From the NCBI GenBank assembly GCA_964641665.1, contig CAZXKO010000070.1, forward strand, positions 114,918 to 178,917: a stretch of DNA of 64,000 bases. The letters run 5' to 3'. A program made the translations under genes and the position numbers. This document shows, piece by piece, positions 42,240-52,200 of the stretch (position 1 is its first letter; each line of letters begins with the position of its first letter). Under the pieces are notes generated by a model that saw only the letters and a program-made list of their open reading frames with translations, made no database searches and was not told where the DNA came from. The DNA comes from Gp1-AA133 sp964641665 (GTDB lineage Bacteria; Acidobacteriota; Terriglobia; Terriglobales; Acidobacteriaceae).

Positions 42240-45035
42240 CTACGCCTTCTTGCGCACTCCGTTGCCGTTGAAGAAATGCGCTAACGCCTGGCCGGTGTAG
42301 GACTTCTTCACTCGGGCGACCTGTTCGGGTGTGCCCTGCGCGATCAGGCGGCCGCCGTCTTCGCCGCCTTCGGGGCCTAAGTCGATGAGCCAGTCGGCGT
42401 TGCGGATCACGTCGAGGTTGTGCTCGATGATGATGACGGTGTTGCCGAGATCGGTCAGGCGGTGCAGCACGTCGAGCAGCTTTTTGACGTCGTCGAAGTG
42501 CAGGCCGGTGGTGGGTTCGTCGAGCAGATACAGCGTCTTGCCGGTCTGGCGTTTGCTGAGTTCGCGGGCCAGCTTGATGCGTTGCGCTTCGCCGCCCGAG
42601 AGCGTCACGGCGGACTGACCGAGATGCACGTAACCGAGTCCGACGTCGACCAAAGTCTGTAGCTTTTGTTTGACTTGGGGAATGTTCTCGAGAATCTGCA
42701 ACGCGTCCGACACCGGCGTTTCGAGCACGTCGGCGATCGAGTAGCCCTTGTATTTCACCGAGAGCGTTTCGTGGTTGTAGCGGCGCCCGTTGCAAACTTC
42801 ACAAATCACATACACATCGGGAAGGAAATTCATCTCGATGCGGCGCTGGCCTTCGCCCTGGCAGGCTTCGCAACGTCCGCCGGAAACGTTGAAAGAAAAG
42901 CGTCCGGGCTTGTAGCCGCGCTCGCGCGACTCGGGGAGCATCGCATACAGATCGCGGATCTGCGCGAAGACTCCGGTGTAAGTCGCAGGATTGGAACGGG
43001 GTGTGCGGCCGATGGGGGACTGGTCGATGCGAATCACTTTGTCGACCGCCTCGGCGCCCGCGATCGATTTGTGCTGGCCGGGGTCTTCGCGCGAGCGGTA
43101 GAGCTGGCGGGCGAGGGCGCGGTAGAGGATGTCGTTGACCAGCGTGGACTTGCCCGAGCCGGAGACGCCCGTAACTACGGTCATGACTCCGAGCGGGAAG
43201 GCGACGTCGAGATTCTTCAGATTGTTCTCACGCGCGCCCAGAATCGAAATCGCGTGGCCGTTGGTGTGGCGGCGTTCGGGGCGCATCTCGATTTGTACCT
43301 TGCCGGAAATGTAGGCGCCGGTGAGGGAGTCGGGTTCGCGCATGATGTCGGCGGGGGTGCCGTGGGCGACGAGGTTGCCGCCGTGACGTCCGGCACCGGG
43401 GCCGAGGTCGATGACGTAGTCGGCGCGGCGGATGGTGTCTTCGTCGTGTTCGACCACGAGGACGGTATTGCCCAGGTCGCGCAGATCTTCGAGGGCGGCG
43501 AGCAAGCGATCGTTGTCGCGGTGGTGAAGTCCGATGGAAGGTTCGTCGAGCACGTACAACACGCCGCGCAGCTTGGAGCCGATCTGGGTAGCCAGGCGGA
43601 TGCGCTGGCCTTCGCCGCCGGAAAGGGTGGCGGCGGAGCGGTCGAGCGAAATGTAACCGAGACCGACGGCATTCAGGAACTGCAGACGCTCGACAACCTC
43701 GTGGACGATGCGCCCGGCGATGATTTCTTCGCGCCCGCCGAGCTTGATTTTCCGCCCCGCCTCGAGGGAACGCGCGACCGAGAGGCCGGTGAAGTCAGCG
43801 ATCGACATGTCGTTAACTTTCACGGCCAAGCTTTCGGGTCGCAGGCGCTTGCCATGGCAAGCGGGGCATTCGGTGGCCGACATGAAATCGAGCAGCCACT
43901 CGCGGTAGCCGTCGGAGGTGGATTCTTCGAGGTTCTGCTTGAGGTAGCCGAGGATGCCATTGAATCCGGTTTTGCCGCCTTTGCCGGCTTCGCCGTAGAG
44001 CAGCAGGTTCTGAATCTTCTCGGGAAATTTGTCAAACGGCGTACTCAGGTCGAAACCGTGCGCGGCGGCGGCGATGTGCAGCATGTGCTGCAGGTTCTGC
44101 GAGCCGGAGCCGGGGCCGAGGCCGCCGTCGAGCAAGGGCTTTGACCAGTCGACGATGATCTTGGCGGGGTCGAAGTCGTACTTGCTGCCCAGGCCGTGGC
44201 ACTCGGGGCAGGCGCCGTAGGCGCTGTTGAAGGAGAACGAGCGCGGCTCAAGCTGGGGGACGTTGATGCCGCAGTCGGGGCAGGCCAGGCGCGAGGAGTA
44301 CAGCGTGTCTTCTCCGCCGACCACGGCGACCTGCACGAGCCCGCCCGCGAGTTTCATGGCGAGGCCGACCGACATCTCGAGGCGGTGCTCAATGCCGGGC
44401 TTCACCAGCAGGCGGTCGATGACCACTTCGATGGTGTGATTCTTGCGCTTGTCGAGCGTGATTTCGTCTTCGAGATTGACCAGTTCGCCGTCCACACGGG
44501 CGCGGGTGAAGCCATGCTGGACGAGTTTCTCCATCTCCTTCTTGAACTCGCCTTTGCGCCCGCGAACGATGGGGGCCATGATCATGACGCGGTCTTCGGG
44601 AGTGAGAGACATGATCCGCTGCACGATCTGCTCGGCCGACTGGCGCGTGATGGGGCGGCCACATTTGGGGCAATGCGGAATGCCGATGGAAGCGTAGAGA
44701 AGGCGAAGATAGTCGTAGATTTCGGTGATGGTGCCGACGGTCGAACGAGGGCTGCGGCTGGTGGTTTTCTGCTCGATGGAAATGGCGGGGCTGAGGCCAT
44801 CGATGGCGTCGACGTCGGGCCTTTCCATCTGGTCGAGGAACTGGCGGGCGTAGGCGGAGAGGGTTTCCACGTAGCGGCGCTGGCCTTCGGCGTAAATGGT
44901 GTCGAAAGCAAGGGAAGACTTGCCGGAGCCGCTCAGACCGGTGATGACGGTAAGGGTGTTGCGGGGAATTTCGACGTCGATGTTCTTGAGGTTATGCTGG
45001 CGCGCCCCGCGCACGGAGATCTTTGTGATGGCCAT
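42240..45035 (-). CDS. uvrA: Excinuclease ABC subunit A
   Basis: 931 residues, the normal UvrA length. It is the damage-recognition ATPase of nucleotide excision repair, acting as a dimer with UvrB. N-terminal Walker A GLSGSGKSS (34-42); zinc module CPKCG near 119 and again CPDCG...CPECHG near 265-285; CPACHG near 400; first signature LSGGEGQRIRLATQIGSK near 475. The second Walker A is VTGVSGSGKSTLVND (~625), the second zinc finger CEACQGEGQRR...CEVCNGRRY (~720-750) and the second signature LSGGEAQRIKLARELSKR (~815). All ATPase and zinc motifs are intact. No LexA-type box was recognised upstream. Confidence 0.97.
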   Translation of the reverse strand: MAITKISVRGARQHNLKNIDVEIPRNTLTVITGLSGSGKSSLAFDTIYAEGQRRYVETLSAYARQFLDQMERPDVDAIDGLSPAISIEQKTTSRSPRSTVGTITEIYDYLRLLYASIGIPHCPKCGRPITRQSAEQIVQRIMSLTPEDRVMIMAPIVRGRKGEFKKEMEKLVQHGFTRARVDGELVNLEDEITLDKRKNHTIEVVIDRLLVKPGIEHRLEMSVGLAMKLAGGLVQVAVVGGEDTLYSSRLACPDCGINVPQLEPRSFSFNSAYGACPECHGLGSKYDFDPAKIIVDWSKPLLDGGLGPGSGSQNLQHMLHIAAAAHGFDLSTPFDKFPEKIQNLLLYGEAGKGGKTGFNGILGYLKQNLEESTSDGYREWLLDFMSATECPACHGKRLRPESLAVKVNDMSIADFTGLSVARSLEAGRKIKLGGREEIIAGRIVHEVVERLQFLNAVGLGYISLDRSAATLSGGEGQRIRLATQIGSKLRGVLYVLDEPSIGLHHRDNDRLLAALEDLRDLGNTVLVVEHDEDTIRRADYVIDLGPGAGRHGGNLVAHGTPADIMREPDSLTGAYISGKVQIEMRPERRHTNGHAISILGARENNLKNLDVAFPLGVMTVVTGVSGSGKSTLVNDILYRALARQLYRSREDPGQHKSIAGAEAVDKVIRIDQSPIGRTPRSNPATYTGVFAQIRDLYAMLPESRERGYKPGRFSFNVSGGRCEACQGEGQRRIEMNFLPDVYVICEVCNGRRYNHETLSVKYKGYSIADVLETPVSDALQILENIPQVKQKLQTLVDVGLGYVHLGQSAVTLSGGEAQRIKLARELSKRQTGKTLYLLDEPTTGLHFDDVKKLLDVLHRLTDLGNTVIIIEHNLDVIRNADWLIDLGPEGGEDGGRLIAQGTPEQVARVKKSYTGQALAHFFNGNGVRKKA

Positions 45036-45242
45036 CGGCAGCCGGTCGTAATGTCCTTCCGTAATGTGGACGGGTCCCCAGAATTGTTGGAAAGTGGGAT
45101 TGCGTAGTTCTACATAGGTATCTTATCGGTCAACAGCGGCAAGCGTCAACGCGGGTAGATTGGAGAGTTGGCGCGAGGCGGTTGGTGGTGGCTGTAAGTA
45201 CCGGCATGCAGAATATTTAAATCGAGTAAGGCGGGCCGAACC

Positions 45243-45419
45243 TTGAACGCGTTGGTAGCAACTTTCGTACTGTTTTCCACAGTTGTGGCTTCGCTGGGGC
45301 TGGGTGTTCTGGCAGCCAGCTGGGCCGTGAATTCCATCCTGGACGTTTTCGGGCACCGGACGCGGGAAGAAGCTGCGCCGATGCTGGTGCCGAGCCAGAC
45401 GCACGCCAGCGGCGACTAG
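45243..45419 (+). CDS. Small single-helix membrane protein, TTG start
   Basis: 58 residues from a TTG at 45243. FVLFSTVVASLGLGVLAASW is one strong transmembrane helix near 8-27, followed by AVNSILDVFGHRTREE and a polar tail. The hydrophobic pattern strongly suggests coding. A weak AAGGCGGG lies upstream. Function unknown. It sits in the space between uvrA (divergent) and another small membrane gene. Confidence 0.6.
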   Translation: MNALVATFVLFSTVVASLGLGVLAASWAVNSILDVFGHRTREEAAPMLVPSQTHASGD

Positions 45420-45608
45420 GCGGGCCGCGATCGGCCGTGGGTGCCTGGGTTGATGAGTGGAATGGGAATCTTGCGACAGTAGTTCGCCATCCTACCATGG
45501 GTCGCGGGATGGTTCCGAGCGGTCGTGGCGCGAGACCAAATTCCGGTTACTCCTGGCTCAAATCTGCAGTATCATTTATCGGCTAAAACAGCAGGAGGAG
45601 AAATCCTC

Positions 45609-45803
45609 ATGGCTTTTCGATTGCGCATGATTCTCTGGATTCCGACGCTGGCGTATGCCGGCTTCTTATTGTTGGGTGGCAAAAGCTTGACTTCGCTGGG
45701 CGAGGTTTTCACGGCAGCGTTTCTAGGGGCTCTGTTGGGATTTCTCCTCGCCGTCATGTTCACGCTCCGGCAACATCGCCGCGAGACCCGCTTCGCCCGT
45801 TAG
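45609..45803 (+). CDS. Small two-helix membrane protein
   Basis: 64 residues from the ATG at 45609, with AGGAGGAG about 9 nt upstream, which decides the start. Helices are at ~5-22 (LRMILWIPTLAYAGFLLLG) and ~30-52 (GEVFTAAFLGALLGFLLAVMF), with a basic end RQHRRETRFAR that should face the cytoplasm. Unknown function. Confidence 0.65.
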   Translation: MAFRLRMILWIPTLAYAGFLLLGGKSLTSLGEVFTAAFLGALLGFLLAVMFTLRQHRRETRFAR

Positions 45804-46044
45804 GACCTCCGAGAAGGGGCAAGGGGTGAACTGCGGGGCATTTCGCCAGTTGATCTTCTTCACGCCAGTCAACAGATTCAATTAGCAGAATCGCCAATCA
45901 CCGAAACCATTGCCGAGGTAAGTCCCGTTACGCAGACAGGTCACGGTGTATTCGGATCGCATTCGCAACAGTCCCATGAAGGTCGCGGTCTTAACGACAT
46001 CAAACCGGCCCTGTAAATCCTCTCCTTTGCTGGGAGAAGGCCAT

Positions 46045-46719
46045 TTAGGCTGGTAGCTTTGCCGTCTGAATCGAATATGGCGCCCGAACAGCGTGGGTGA
46101 GTGAAACTGGCCAGCGATAACCGTCGGTGATGAATCCACCCTTGCATCGACCGATGATCCACGCTCCTTCCAGCGTACTGACAAACTCGCCGCGCACCGC
46201 GACGCGTTTGCCTTTCCAGGCGGAAAGATTCTGAAAAAGCTCACAGATCGGAACCACTGTTAACGAGCTAGGATCGGGCAATGCCTCGACTCTCAAATTG
46301 TCGAAGGAATCGAAGACAAGCTCAGCAGGTAGCTCGCCAGACTGCGCGAGTTTAATCCTGCCTGAAAAGGATGCAGAAGCACTAACCGATTTACCCTGGC
46401 TTCGTAGGCTGTCGGCATCCGCCGCGGCCTTTTGGAACTGCTGAAGCTGATCGAGTGCGACGGAGGATGATGGACTCAGGGAAAGCTCTGTCGGCCATCT
46501 GTGGCAAACGCCGGTTTCTGAGGTGTAACGATTGTCACAGTCAGCAGCGCCAACTACGGCGATGTCTTTCGCAATAATCAAATCACCCGTAACGACGACT
46601 TGGCTTCCATCCGCGCTTCCCAGATGAGAGAACAGATCACAAACTGATTCCTGTGCATTCAAAGCAGTTGCAGTGATTAATATCGTACTCAGAACGAGCG
46701 AGCGAATCATGGGCTTCAT
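46045..46719 (-). CDS. Secreted protein with two copies of a C-x-LF...RWP domain
   Basis: 224 residues from the ATG at 46719 (a second ATG at 46710 is possible); signal peptide ending at LNAQE. Two similar halves: VCDLFSHLGSADGSQVVVTG (~25-44) to HRWPTELSLS (~77), and ICELFQNLSAWKGKRVAVRG (~153-172) to YRWPVSLTHA. Each has a Cys near the start, a V-V-V-G-D/E strand, a Cys in the middle and an RWP phrase, so an internal duplication is clear. The fold may be a small beta-barrel. The gene is less GC-rich to the eye than its neighbours. Function unknown. Confidence 0.7.
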   Translation of the reverse strand: MKPMIRSLVLSTILITATALNAQESVCDLFSHLGSADGSQVVVTGDLIIAKDIAVVGAADCDNRYTSETGVCHRWPTELSLSPSSSVALDQLQQFQKAAADADSLRSQGKSVSASASFSGRIKLAQSGELPAELVFDSFDNLRVEALPDPSSLTVVPICELFQNLSAWKGKRVAVRGEFVSTLEGAWIIGRCKGGFITDGYRWPVSLTHAVRAPYSIQTAKLPA

Positions 46720-47226
46720 TGCAGCTCGGCTTGCGAGTTTACCGCATATCGTGCGAATGCCTGCTGTTGGATGGGTCGAGTGCGTCGATCCGGCGCGCCG
46801 AGTATGACGTAGAGAACGAGATGAAAGCTCTTTCCGCTTGCGCTTTGCCTCATGCCGACTGGATTGCAAAGACCCTGCAGAGCGCGTCTCCCCAGATGCC
46901 GTAGCAGTTGCATCGGTGGTACACATTCAGAAACGGGGCAGCGTTCGAGCTAACGCACTGGCGTGGACGTCGGGTGTGCGAAGCGAGACAATGGAGACTG
47001 GGAAGGCTTTCGAAATGGATGCGGTTTCAGCGGCGACGGTCGAGACATTTCGCCCACAGCGCCTTGATCGGCGGGCGGGGGCACCGCGATCACGACGAAC
47101 ACCACATGGGCACCACCACTAAGCGTCAGTAGTCGAGTCCTCGGCGTTTTTAGTCCATCATGATGCGCGATTGAAAGGGAGTATTAGAACTCGGGCCGCG
47201 CATTTTCCTTAGCGAGGGACGGGCAC
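46720..47226. other. Intergenic region with a remnant of the phosphatase gene
   Basis: 507 bp between the secreted protein (minus) and the ankyrin gene (plus). Its centre (46962-47080) is a degraded copy of the 5' end of the phosphatase gene at 48042. The remainder shows no gene. Confidence 0.6.
46962..47080 (+). pseudogene. Truncated duplicate of the 5' end of the DksA-finger/SpoIIE phosphatase gene
   Basis: 46962-47080 matches 48011-48130 nearly throughout, including ~28 bp of upstream sequence, the ATG (46990) and FEMDAVSA.TVETFRPQ. After the DRRAG codons the homology stops and the frame runs into unrelated sequence. It is a dead partial copy; the ankyrin gene lies between it and the intact gene. 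Confidence 0.8.
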
Positions 47227-47940
47227 ATGGATATTCCCCTCGATGATCCTCGAGCCTCCGCAGCCGTAGAAGCGATCCACGGCGGCGATGCTGAATCGTT
47301 GGAACGGATACTGGGGGGGAACTCCAGTCTGGTGAAGGCGAGGGTGGACGGCCAACGTACCCTGCTTCACGTGGCTACGGACTGGCCAGGCCATTTCCCG
47401 AATGGTGCGGAGATCGTGGCCACCCTGGTTGCACATGGCGCGGAGGTCAATGCGAAGTTCGCCGGGCGCCATTCCGAAACCCCGCTGCATTGGGCCGCCA
47501 GCAGCGATGACGTGGCTGCGATCGACGCTCTCCTCGATCACGGCGCCAACATCGAGGCACCGGGCGCAGTGATCGGCGGCGGGGCGCCTCTCTCGGATGC
47601 AGTCGCTTTCGGGCAATGGAACGCGGCGCGGCGGCTAGTCGAGCGCGGGGCGCGAACCAACCTCTGGCAAGCCGCGGCTTTAGGGTTGATAGCTCGGGTC
47701 AAGGAGTGTTTCGCAGGTGTTCCTTCACCCACGGCGGACGAGATTACCAATGCGTTCTGGTGCGCATGCCATGGCGGCCAGCGGGTCACAGCTGAATACC
47801 TTCTCGAATGCGGCGCCGATTTGAACTGGGTTGGACACGACGGCCATTCGCCGCTCGACGCGGCGGAGCGAAGCGGTGCGACGGAAATAGTGCTATGGAT
47901 GGGCAGCTTGGGGGCCAAGTCGGCGAGAAAATCGACGTAA
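47227..47940 (+). CDS. Ankyrin-repeat protein
   Basis: 237 residues, no signal peptide, so cytoplasmic; GAGGGA 7 nt before the ATG supports the start. Ankyrin repeats: QRTLLHVATDWPGHFPNGAE (~43), IVATLVAHGAEVNAKF, SETPLHWAASSDDVAAIDAL (~83), LLDHGANIEAPG, APLSDAVAFGQWNAARRLVE, RGARTNLWQAAALG, then GQRVTAEYLLECGADLNWVG and HSPLDAAERSG. These are protein-binding modules. The gene sits between a truncated and an intact copy of the phosphatase 5' region, 101 bp before the latter, so it may have been inserted together with it. Partner unknown. Confidence 0.85.
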   Translation: MDIPLDDPRASAAVEAIHGGDAESLERILGGNSSLVKARVDGQRTLLHVATDWPGHFPNGAEIVATLVAHGAEVNAKFAGRHSETPLHWAASSDDVAAIDALLDHGANIEAPGAVIGGGAPLSDAVAFGQWNAARRLVERGARTNLWQAAALGLIARVKECFAGVPSPTADEITNAFWCACHGGQRVTAEYLLECGADLNWVGHDGHSPLDAAERSGATEIVLWMGSLGAKSARKST

Positions 47941-48041
47941 GCCGCCAAGTCGGAGAGCGAGCAAAATTTGATGGGCCGACGCGATCATTTGCTCTTAAGC
48001 CCGATGCCCGCGTGGACGTTCGCTGCACAAAGCGAGAGAAT

Positions 48042-49052
48042 ATGGAGGTCGGGAGGGCTTTCGAAATGGATGCAGTTTCAGCTGGGGCGGTCGAGACGTT
48101 TCGGCCACAGCTCCTTGACCGGCGGGCGCGGTTGCAGGCGGCGTCGGATGCGGTTCCGGCTGCCTACTTCAACGAACTGATTGCGGAAATCGATGCCGCC
48201 CTGGGAAGAATTGATAAGGGGTCGTATGGGCTGTGCGAGACTTGCCACGATCCGATCGAGGCCGACCGGCTCGTGCAGGACCCGCTGGTTCGATTCTGCC
48301 TCGACCACCTCAGCCCGGCAGAGCTGGAGGCGCACCAGAAGGATCTTGAGTTGGCGGCGCAGATCCAGTCCAACCTCTTGCCGGCACGGGACGTCAGCGC
48401 GGAAACCTGGGATACGCAGTTCCGGTACCTGCCTGTCGGCGCAGTGGGCGGCGATTATTGCGAACTGATCGTTCTGGGCGATGGCAGTTCGCTCTTTTTT
48501 GCCGTCGGGGACGTGGCCGGGAAAGGAGTGGCGGCCTCGTTGCTGATGACACATCTGAGTGCCATCTTTCGCAGTTTGTTATCGCTGGATTTGTCGCTCA
48601 CGGAGGTGATGTCGCGGGCGAACCGCCTGTTCTGCGAGAGCACCGCGTCGGCCCACTACGCGACCCTGGCGTGCGGCCGCGCAACCGCCAGCGGAGTGGA
48701 GCTCTGCAACGCGGGCCACTGCACGCCGCTGCTGTTGAAACGGGACGCGACCCAGCGGCTTGATTCCCCAGGATTGCCACTGGGCCTGTTCTGCTCCAGT
48801 CATTACCCGGTTCGGAAGGTGAGTCTCGACCCGGGCGACAGCCTGGTTTTGTATTCGGACGGCATTACCGAGTCGCAGGATCCGGAGGGGAATCCGTACG
48901 AACAAGAGCGCTTGATTCGTTCCCTTTGGGATCGTCGTGAGCAGACCACGGCAGCGATGGCGGACGGAGCTTTGCAGGATGTCGCGCGGTTCCGGCAGAC
49001 GCGTCCGGCGGGCGACGATGTGACTCTGCTGATTGTGCGCCGGCGGGGTTGA
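48042..49052 (+). CDS. DksA/TraR-type finger fused to a SpoIIE (PP2C) phosphatase
   Basis: 336 residues from the ATG at 48042. Residues ~40-90: YFNELIAEIDAALGRIDKGS and YGLCETCHDPIEADRL, a DksA/TraR finger with C65-x2-C68-x17-C86-x2-H89 (the fourth Cys is His). Residues ~100-336 form a SpoIIE/RsbU Ser phosphatase: VGAVGGDYCEL, FAVGDVAGKGVAASLLM, LCNAGHCTPLLL, VLYSDGITESQD and GDDVTLLIVRR; the metal-binding Asp residues are all present. Such phosphatases dephosphorylate anti-sigma antagonists. The DksA finger as a sensor or RNA-polymerase-contact part is unusual and its role is inferred. Next come a Ser/Thr kinase and a TolB-like gene, possibly one signalling group. Confidence 0.85.
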   Translation: MEVGRAFEMDAVSAGAVETFRPQLLDRRARLQAASDAVPAAYFNELIAEIDAALGRIDKGSYGLCETCHDPIEADRLVQDPLVRFCLDHLSPAELEAHQKDLELAAQIQSNLLPARDVSAETWDTQFRYLPVGAVGGDYCELIVLGDGSSLFFAVGDVAGKGVAASLLMTHLSAIFRSLLSLDLSLTEVMSRANRLFCESTASAHYATLACGRATASGVELCNAGHCTPLLLKRDATQRLDSPGLPLGLFCSSHYPVRKVSLDPGDSLVLYSDGITESQDPEGNPYEQERLIRSLWDRREQTTAAMADGALQDVARFRQTRPAGDDVTLLIVRRRG

Positions 49053-49202
49053 AGAACAGTGGTCGGCGCCTCCGCAGATACTTCTTTCCAGGCCAGGCAT
49101 TCAGGGCGCTCGGCGGGGCGGGAACGGGGGCCCTCATTCGTTGACTCGCCGAGGGTGCGTCCGTAAGATGAAGCGACCCGGGCGCCACGCCCACCTCGCC
49201 GT

Positions 49203-52200
49203 ATGATCGGACCGACCATCTCGCACTACCGCATCCTCGAGAAAGTCGGCGGCGGCGGGATGGGTGTCGTGTACAAGGCGGAAGACACGCGCCTGCACCG
49301 TTTTGTCGCGCTCAAGTTCCTGCCCGCAGAAGTGGCCCGCGATCCCCAGGCCCTGGCCCGCTTTCAACGCGAGGCCCAGGCGGCGTCCGCGCTCAATCAT
49401 TCCAACATTTGCACGATTTACGACATCGGCGACGAGGATGGCCAGGCGTTTATCGCCATGGAGTTTCTGGATGGCGTGACGCTGAAGCACATGATCGTGG
49501 GGCGTCCGCTCGAAAACGACACGCTGCTGTCGTTAGCGATTGAGTTCGCGGACGCGCTCGACGCCGCTCATGGCAAGGGGATCGTTCATCGCGATATCAA
49601 GCCCGCAAACATTTTCGTTACTGCGCGCGGCCACGCCAAGATCCTGGATTTTGGCCTCGCCAAAGTCGCGCCCGGCGCCCGTTCTTCCAGCGTGCTCGCA
49701 GGGGAAACCCAGGCCGCCAGCATTGACGAGCAGCATCTCACCAGCCCCGGCGCCGCGCTGGGCACGGTTGCCTACATGTCGCCGGAACAGGCGTTGGGGA
49801 AAGAACTGGATCCGCGCACAGACCTTTTTTCCTTTGGCGCTGTGCTCTATGAGATGGCAACGGGGACGATGCCGTTTCGTGGGGATACTTCCGCCGCCAT
49901 CTTTAACGGCATCCTGCAACATGCTCCGATCGCTCCGGTTCGCCTCAATCCTGATATTCCGCCAAAGCTCGAAGACATCATCAACAAGGCGTTGGAAAAG
50001 GATCGTAATCTGCGCTACCAGCATGCTGCCGATCTGAGGGCCGACCTTCAGAGGCTGAAACGAGATACGGAATCGGGCCGGACCCCAGCCGTGACGCCCA
50101 TACCGGTGCCCGGCGTGGCCGGCACAGCCTCAGCCTCAGCCTCGGTAACAGGCGTATCCGCGCCTGCGCCCTCTTCGGCGAGTGCGGGCATTTTTTCCTC
50201 CACGACGGCTGTGGTTCCACCGCAGACTCCCGCGCCCGCACCCGCGTCAGCGACCACGAGCAGTGCTCGAACGAAACGCACGGGGCTGGTTATTGCCGCG
50301 GCTGCCATCGTGCTCGCGGCAGTAACCGGTCTCTTCTTCCTCCGCGGTCGAAATGGCCGATCCGACGCCGGCCGGCAGCACAAGTCCGTGGCCGTGCTTT
50401 ACTTCAACAATCTCTCGCAGGATCAGTCGCTGAACTGGCTCGACAACGGTCTCACCGACATGCTGACCACGAATCTGGCCCAGGTGAAGGGCCTGGATGT
50501 GCTCTCCACCGAGCGCGTGATGAGCGCGGTGCAGCGCGCGAGTAAGGATGGCAAGTCCTTGGATCCGGCCCAGGCGCAACAGGTCGCGCGCGACGCCGGC
50601 GCTGATGCTTACATTACCGGCGCCTTGTTGAAGATCGGACCCACACAACTGCGCCTCGACGTTCGCGCCCAGGACACCAGCACTGGCCAGATCCTGTTCT
50701 CCGACAAGCTGGAAGGGCAGGACGTCCAAAGCATCTTCGGCATGGTGGACCGGCTGACCGCGAGCCTGGCCAGCAGCTTTCTGCCGGCGTCAGACGTGCC
50801 GCAGAAGGCACCGGAAATCGAGCAGGCGTCCACCTCCAACGTCGAAGCCTACCGCCACTACCAGTTGGGCATTGAGTATGGCCGTCGCTTCCTGGTCCCC
50901 GACTCCGTCCGCGAATTGGAAGAGGCGGTCCGCTTAGACCCCGAGTTTGCCCTGGCCTACATGCGCCTGGCTGATCAGTACCGCCTTGAGGGCGATCTGC
51001 AACGCGGCAAGGAGTTGGACCTCAAGGCCGATCAGCTGCAGTCACGCCTGCCTCGCTACGAACAACTGTCGTTGCAGGTGAGCAAGGCCGCCCGCTCCCG
51101 GGACCCGGAGGCTGAGTTAGCCGCGCGGCAAGCGCTGGTCTCGGAATTTCCCCGGCGCGAAAGTTTCGACCGAGGCATCCTGGGCACGGTTCTGTCGGAT
51201 TTCGGCAAGCGTGAGTTAGCGGCCGAGGTATTCCAACAGGGGCTAGCCGCCGATCCGAAAAACGAAGACCTGCTCAACTTTCAATCCTACGAACTGGCGA
51301 AGTGGGGCGATTTTGAAGGGGCCATGAAGGCCAGTGACGGGTACATAGCGATTCGTCCCGGGGATCCGAACCCGCTCGACAGCCGCGGCGACATCCTGTT
51401 CATGGCAGGCCGGGATGACGAAGCCGTGGCTGATTACCGCAAAGTACTCGGACTGAAACCGGACTTCAGCGACTACGGAGAGTACCTCAAGCTCGCGATC
51501 GTTTACACCGATCAGAAAAAGCCGGACATGGCCAGTGCCGCCTTCCAGCAATATGCCCAACACACGTCTCCGCTCTCCAGGCTTTATGTTCCGGGCTTCG
51601 AGGCGCAGTTCAAACAGACCGAGGGTGACTTGGATGGCGCGCTCGCGAGTTACCGGAAGGTCGTGCTCCAACTTGAGCACGCGAAACAGAACGAGGCCGC
51701 AGAAGAGTTGTTGCAGCCGTTCGCTTCCCTTGCGGTTCTGTTGGGGGAGGGTCCCTCCGCTCTCTCCTTTACCCAACAGCAAAAGCTCGAAGGCGAGGAA
51801 CTGCGAACCATTGCATTCCTGCAGGTCCTGGCCGGGAACTCATCCGCCGCGCAGGAAAGTTTGCGGCGATACGCCTCCAGCCACGCTTGGATCGCGCCCC
51901 GGGCTCTTGAAATCGACCAGGCCTATGCCGACGTAACCGCAGCGGTGCTCCGGGGAGATGGGCCCACGGCCTTGAGTCGTGCCGCCAGCATGCCCGATTT
52001 TCAGGAACCCTATCTGCTCTTCTTAAAAGCCCGCGCCCATCTCCTTAGCAACGACTATTCCTCGGCCGAAAGCGGGTTTCGCGCGGGGTTGCGGCTTGAA
52101 CGCTCGTTGGAGAACTCCCGGGTACTTAACGACCGATTTCCCGTACTTGGAGTCCTCGCCCATTACTATCTTGGCCAGCTCTACGAGCGCACCAGCAAAC

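Noticed and set aside
42666..44144. A 492-codon plus-strand frame opposite uvrA
   Set aside because: Shadow of uvrA, Gly/Ala/Val/Asp-rich, no motif.
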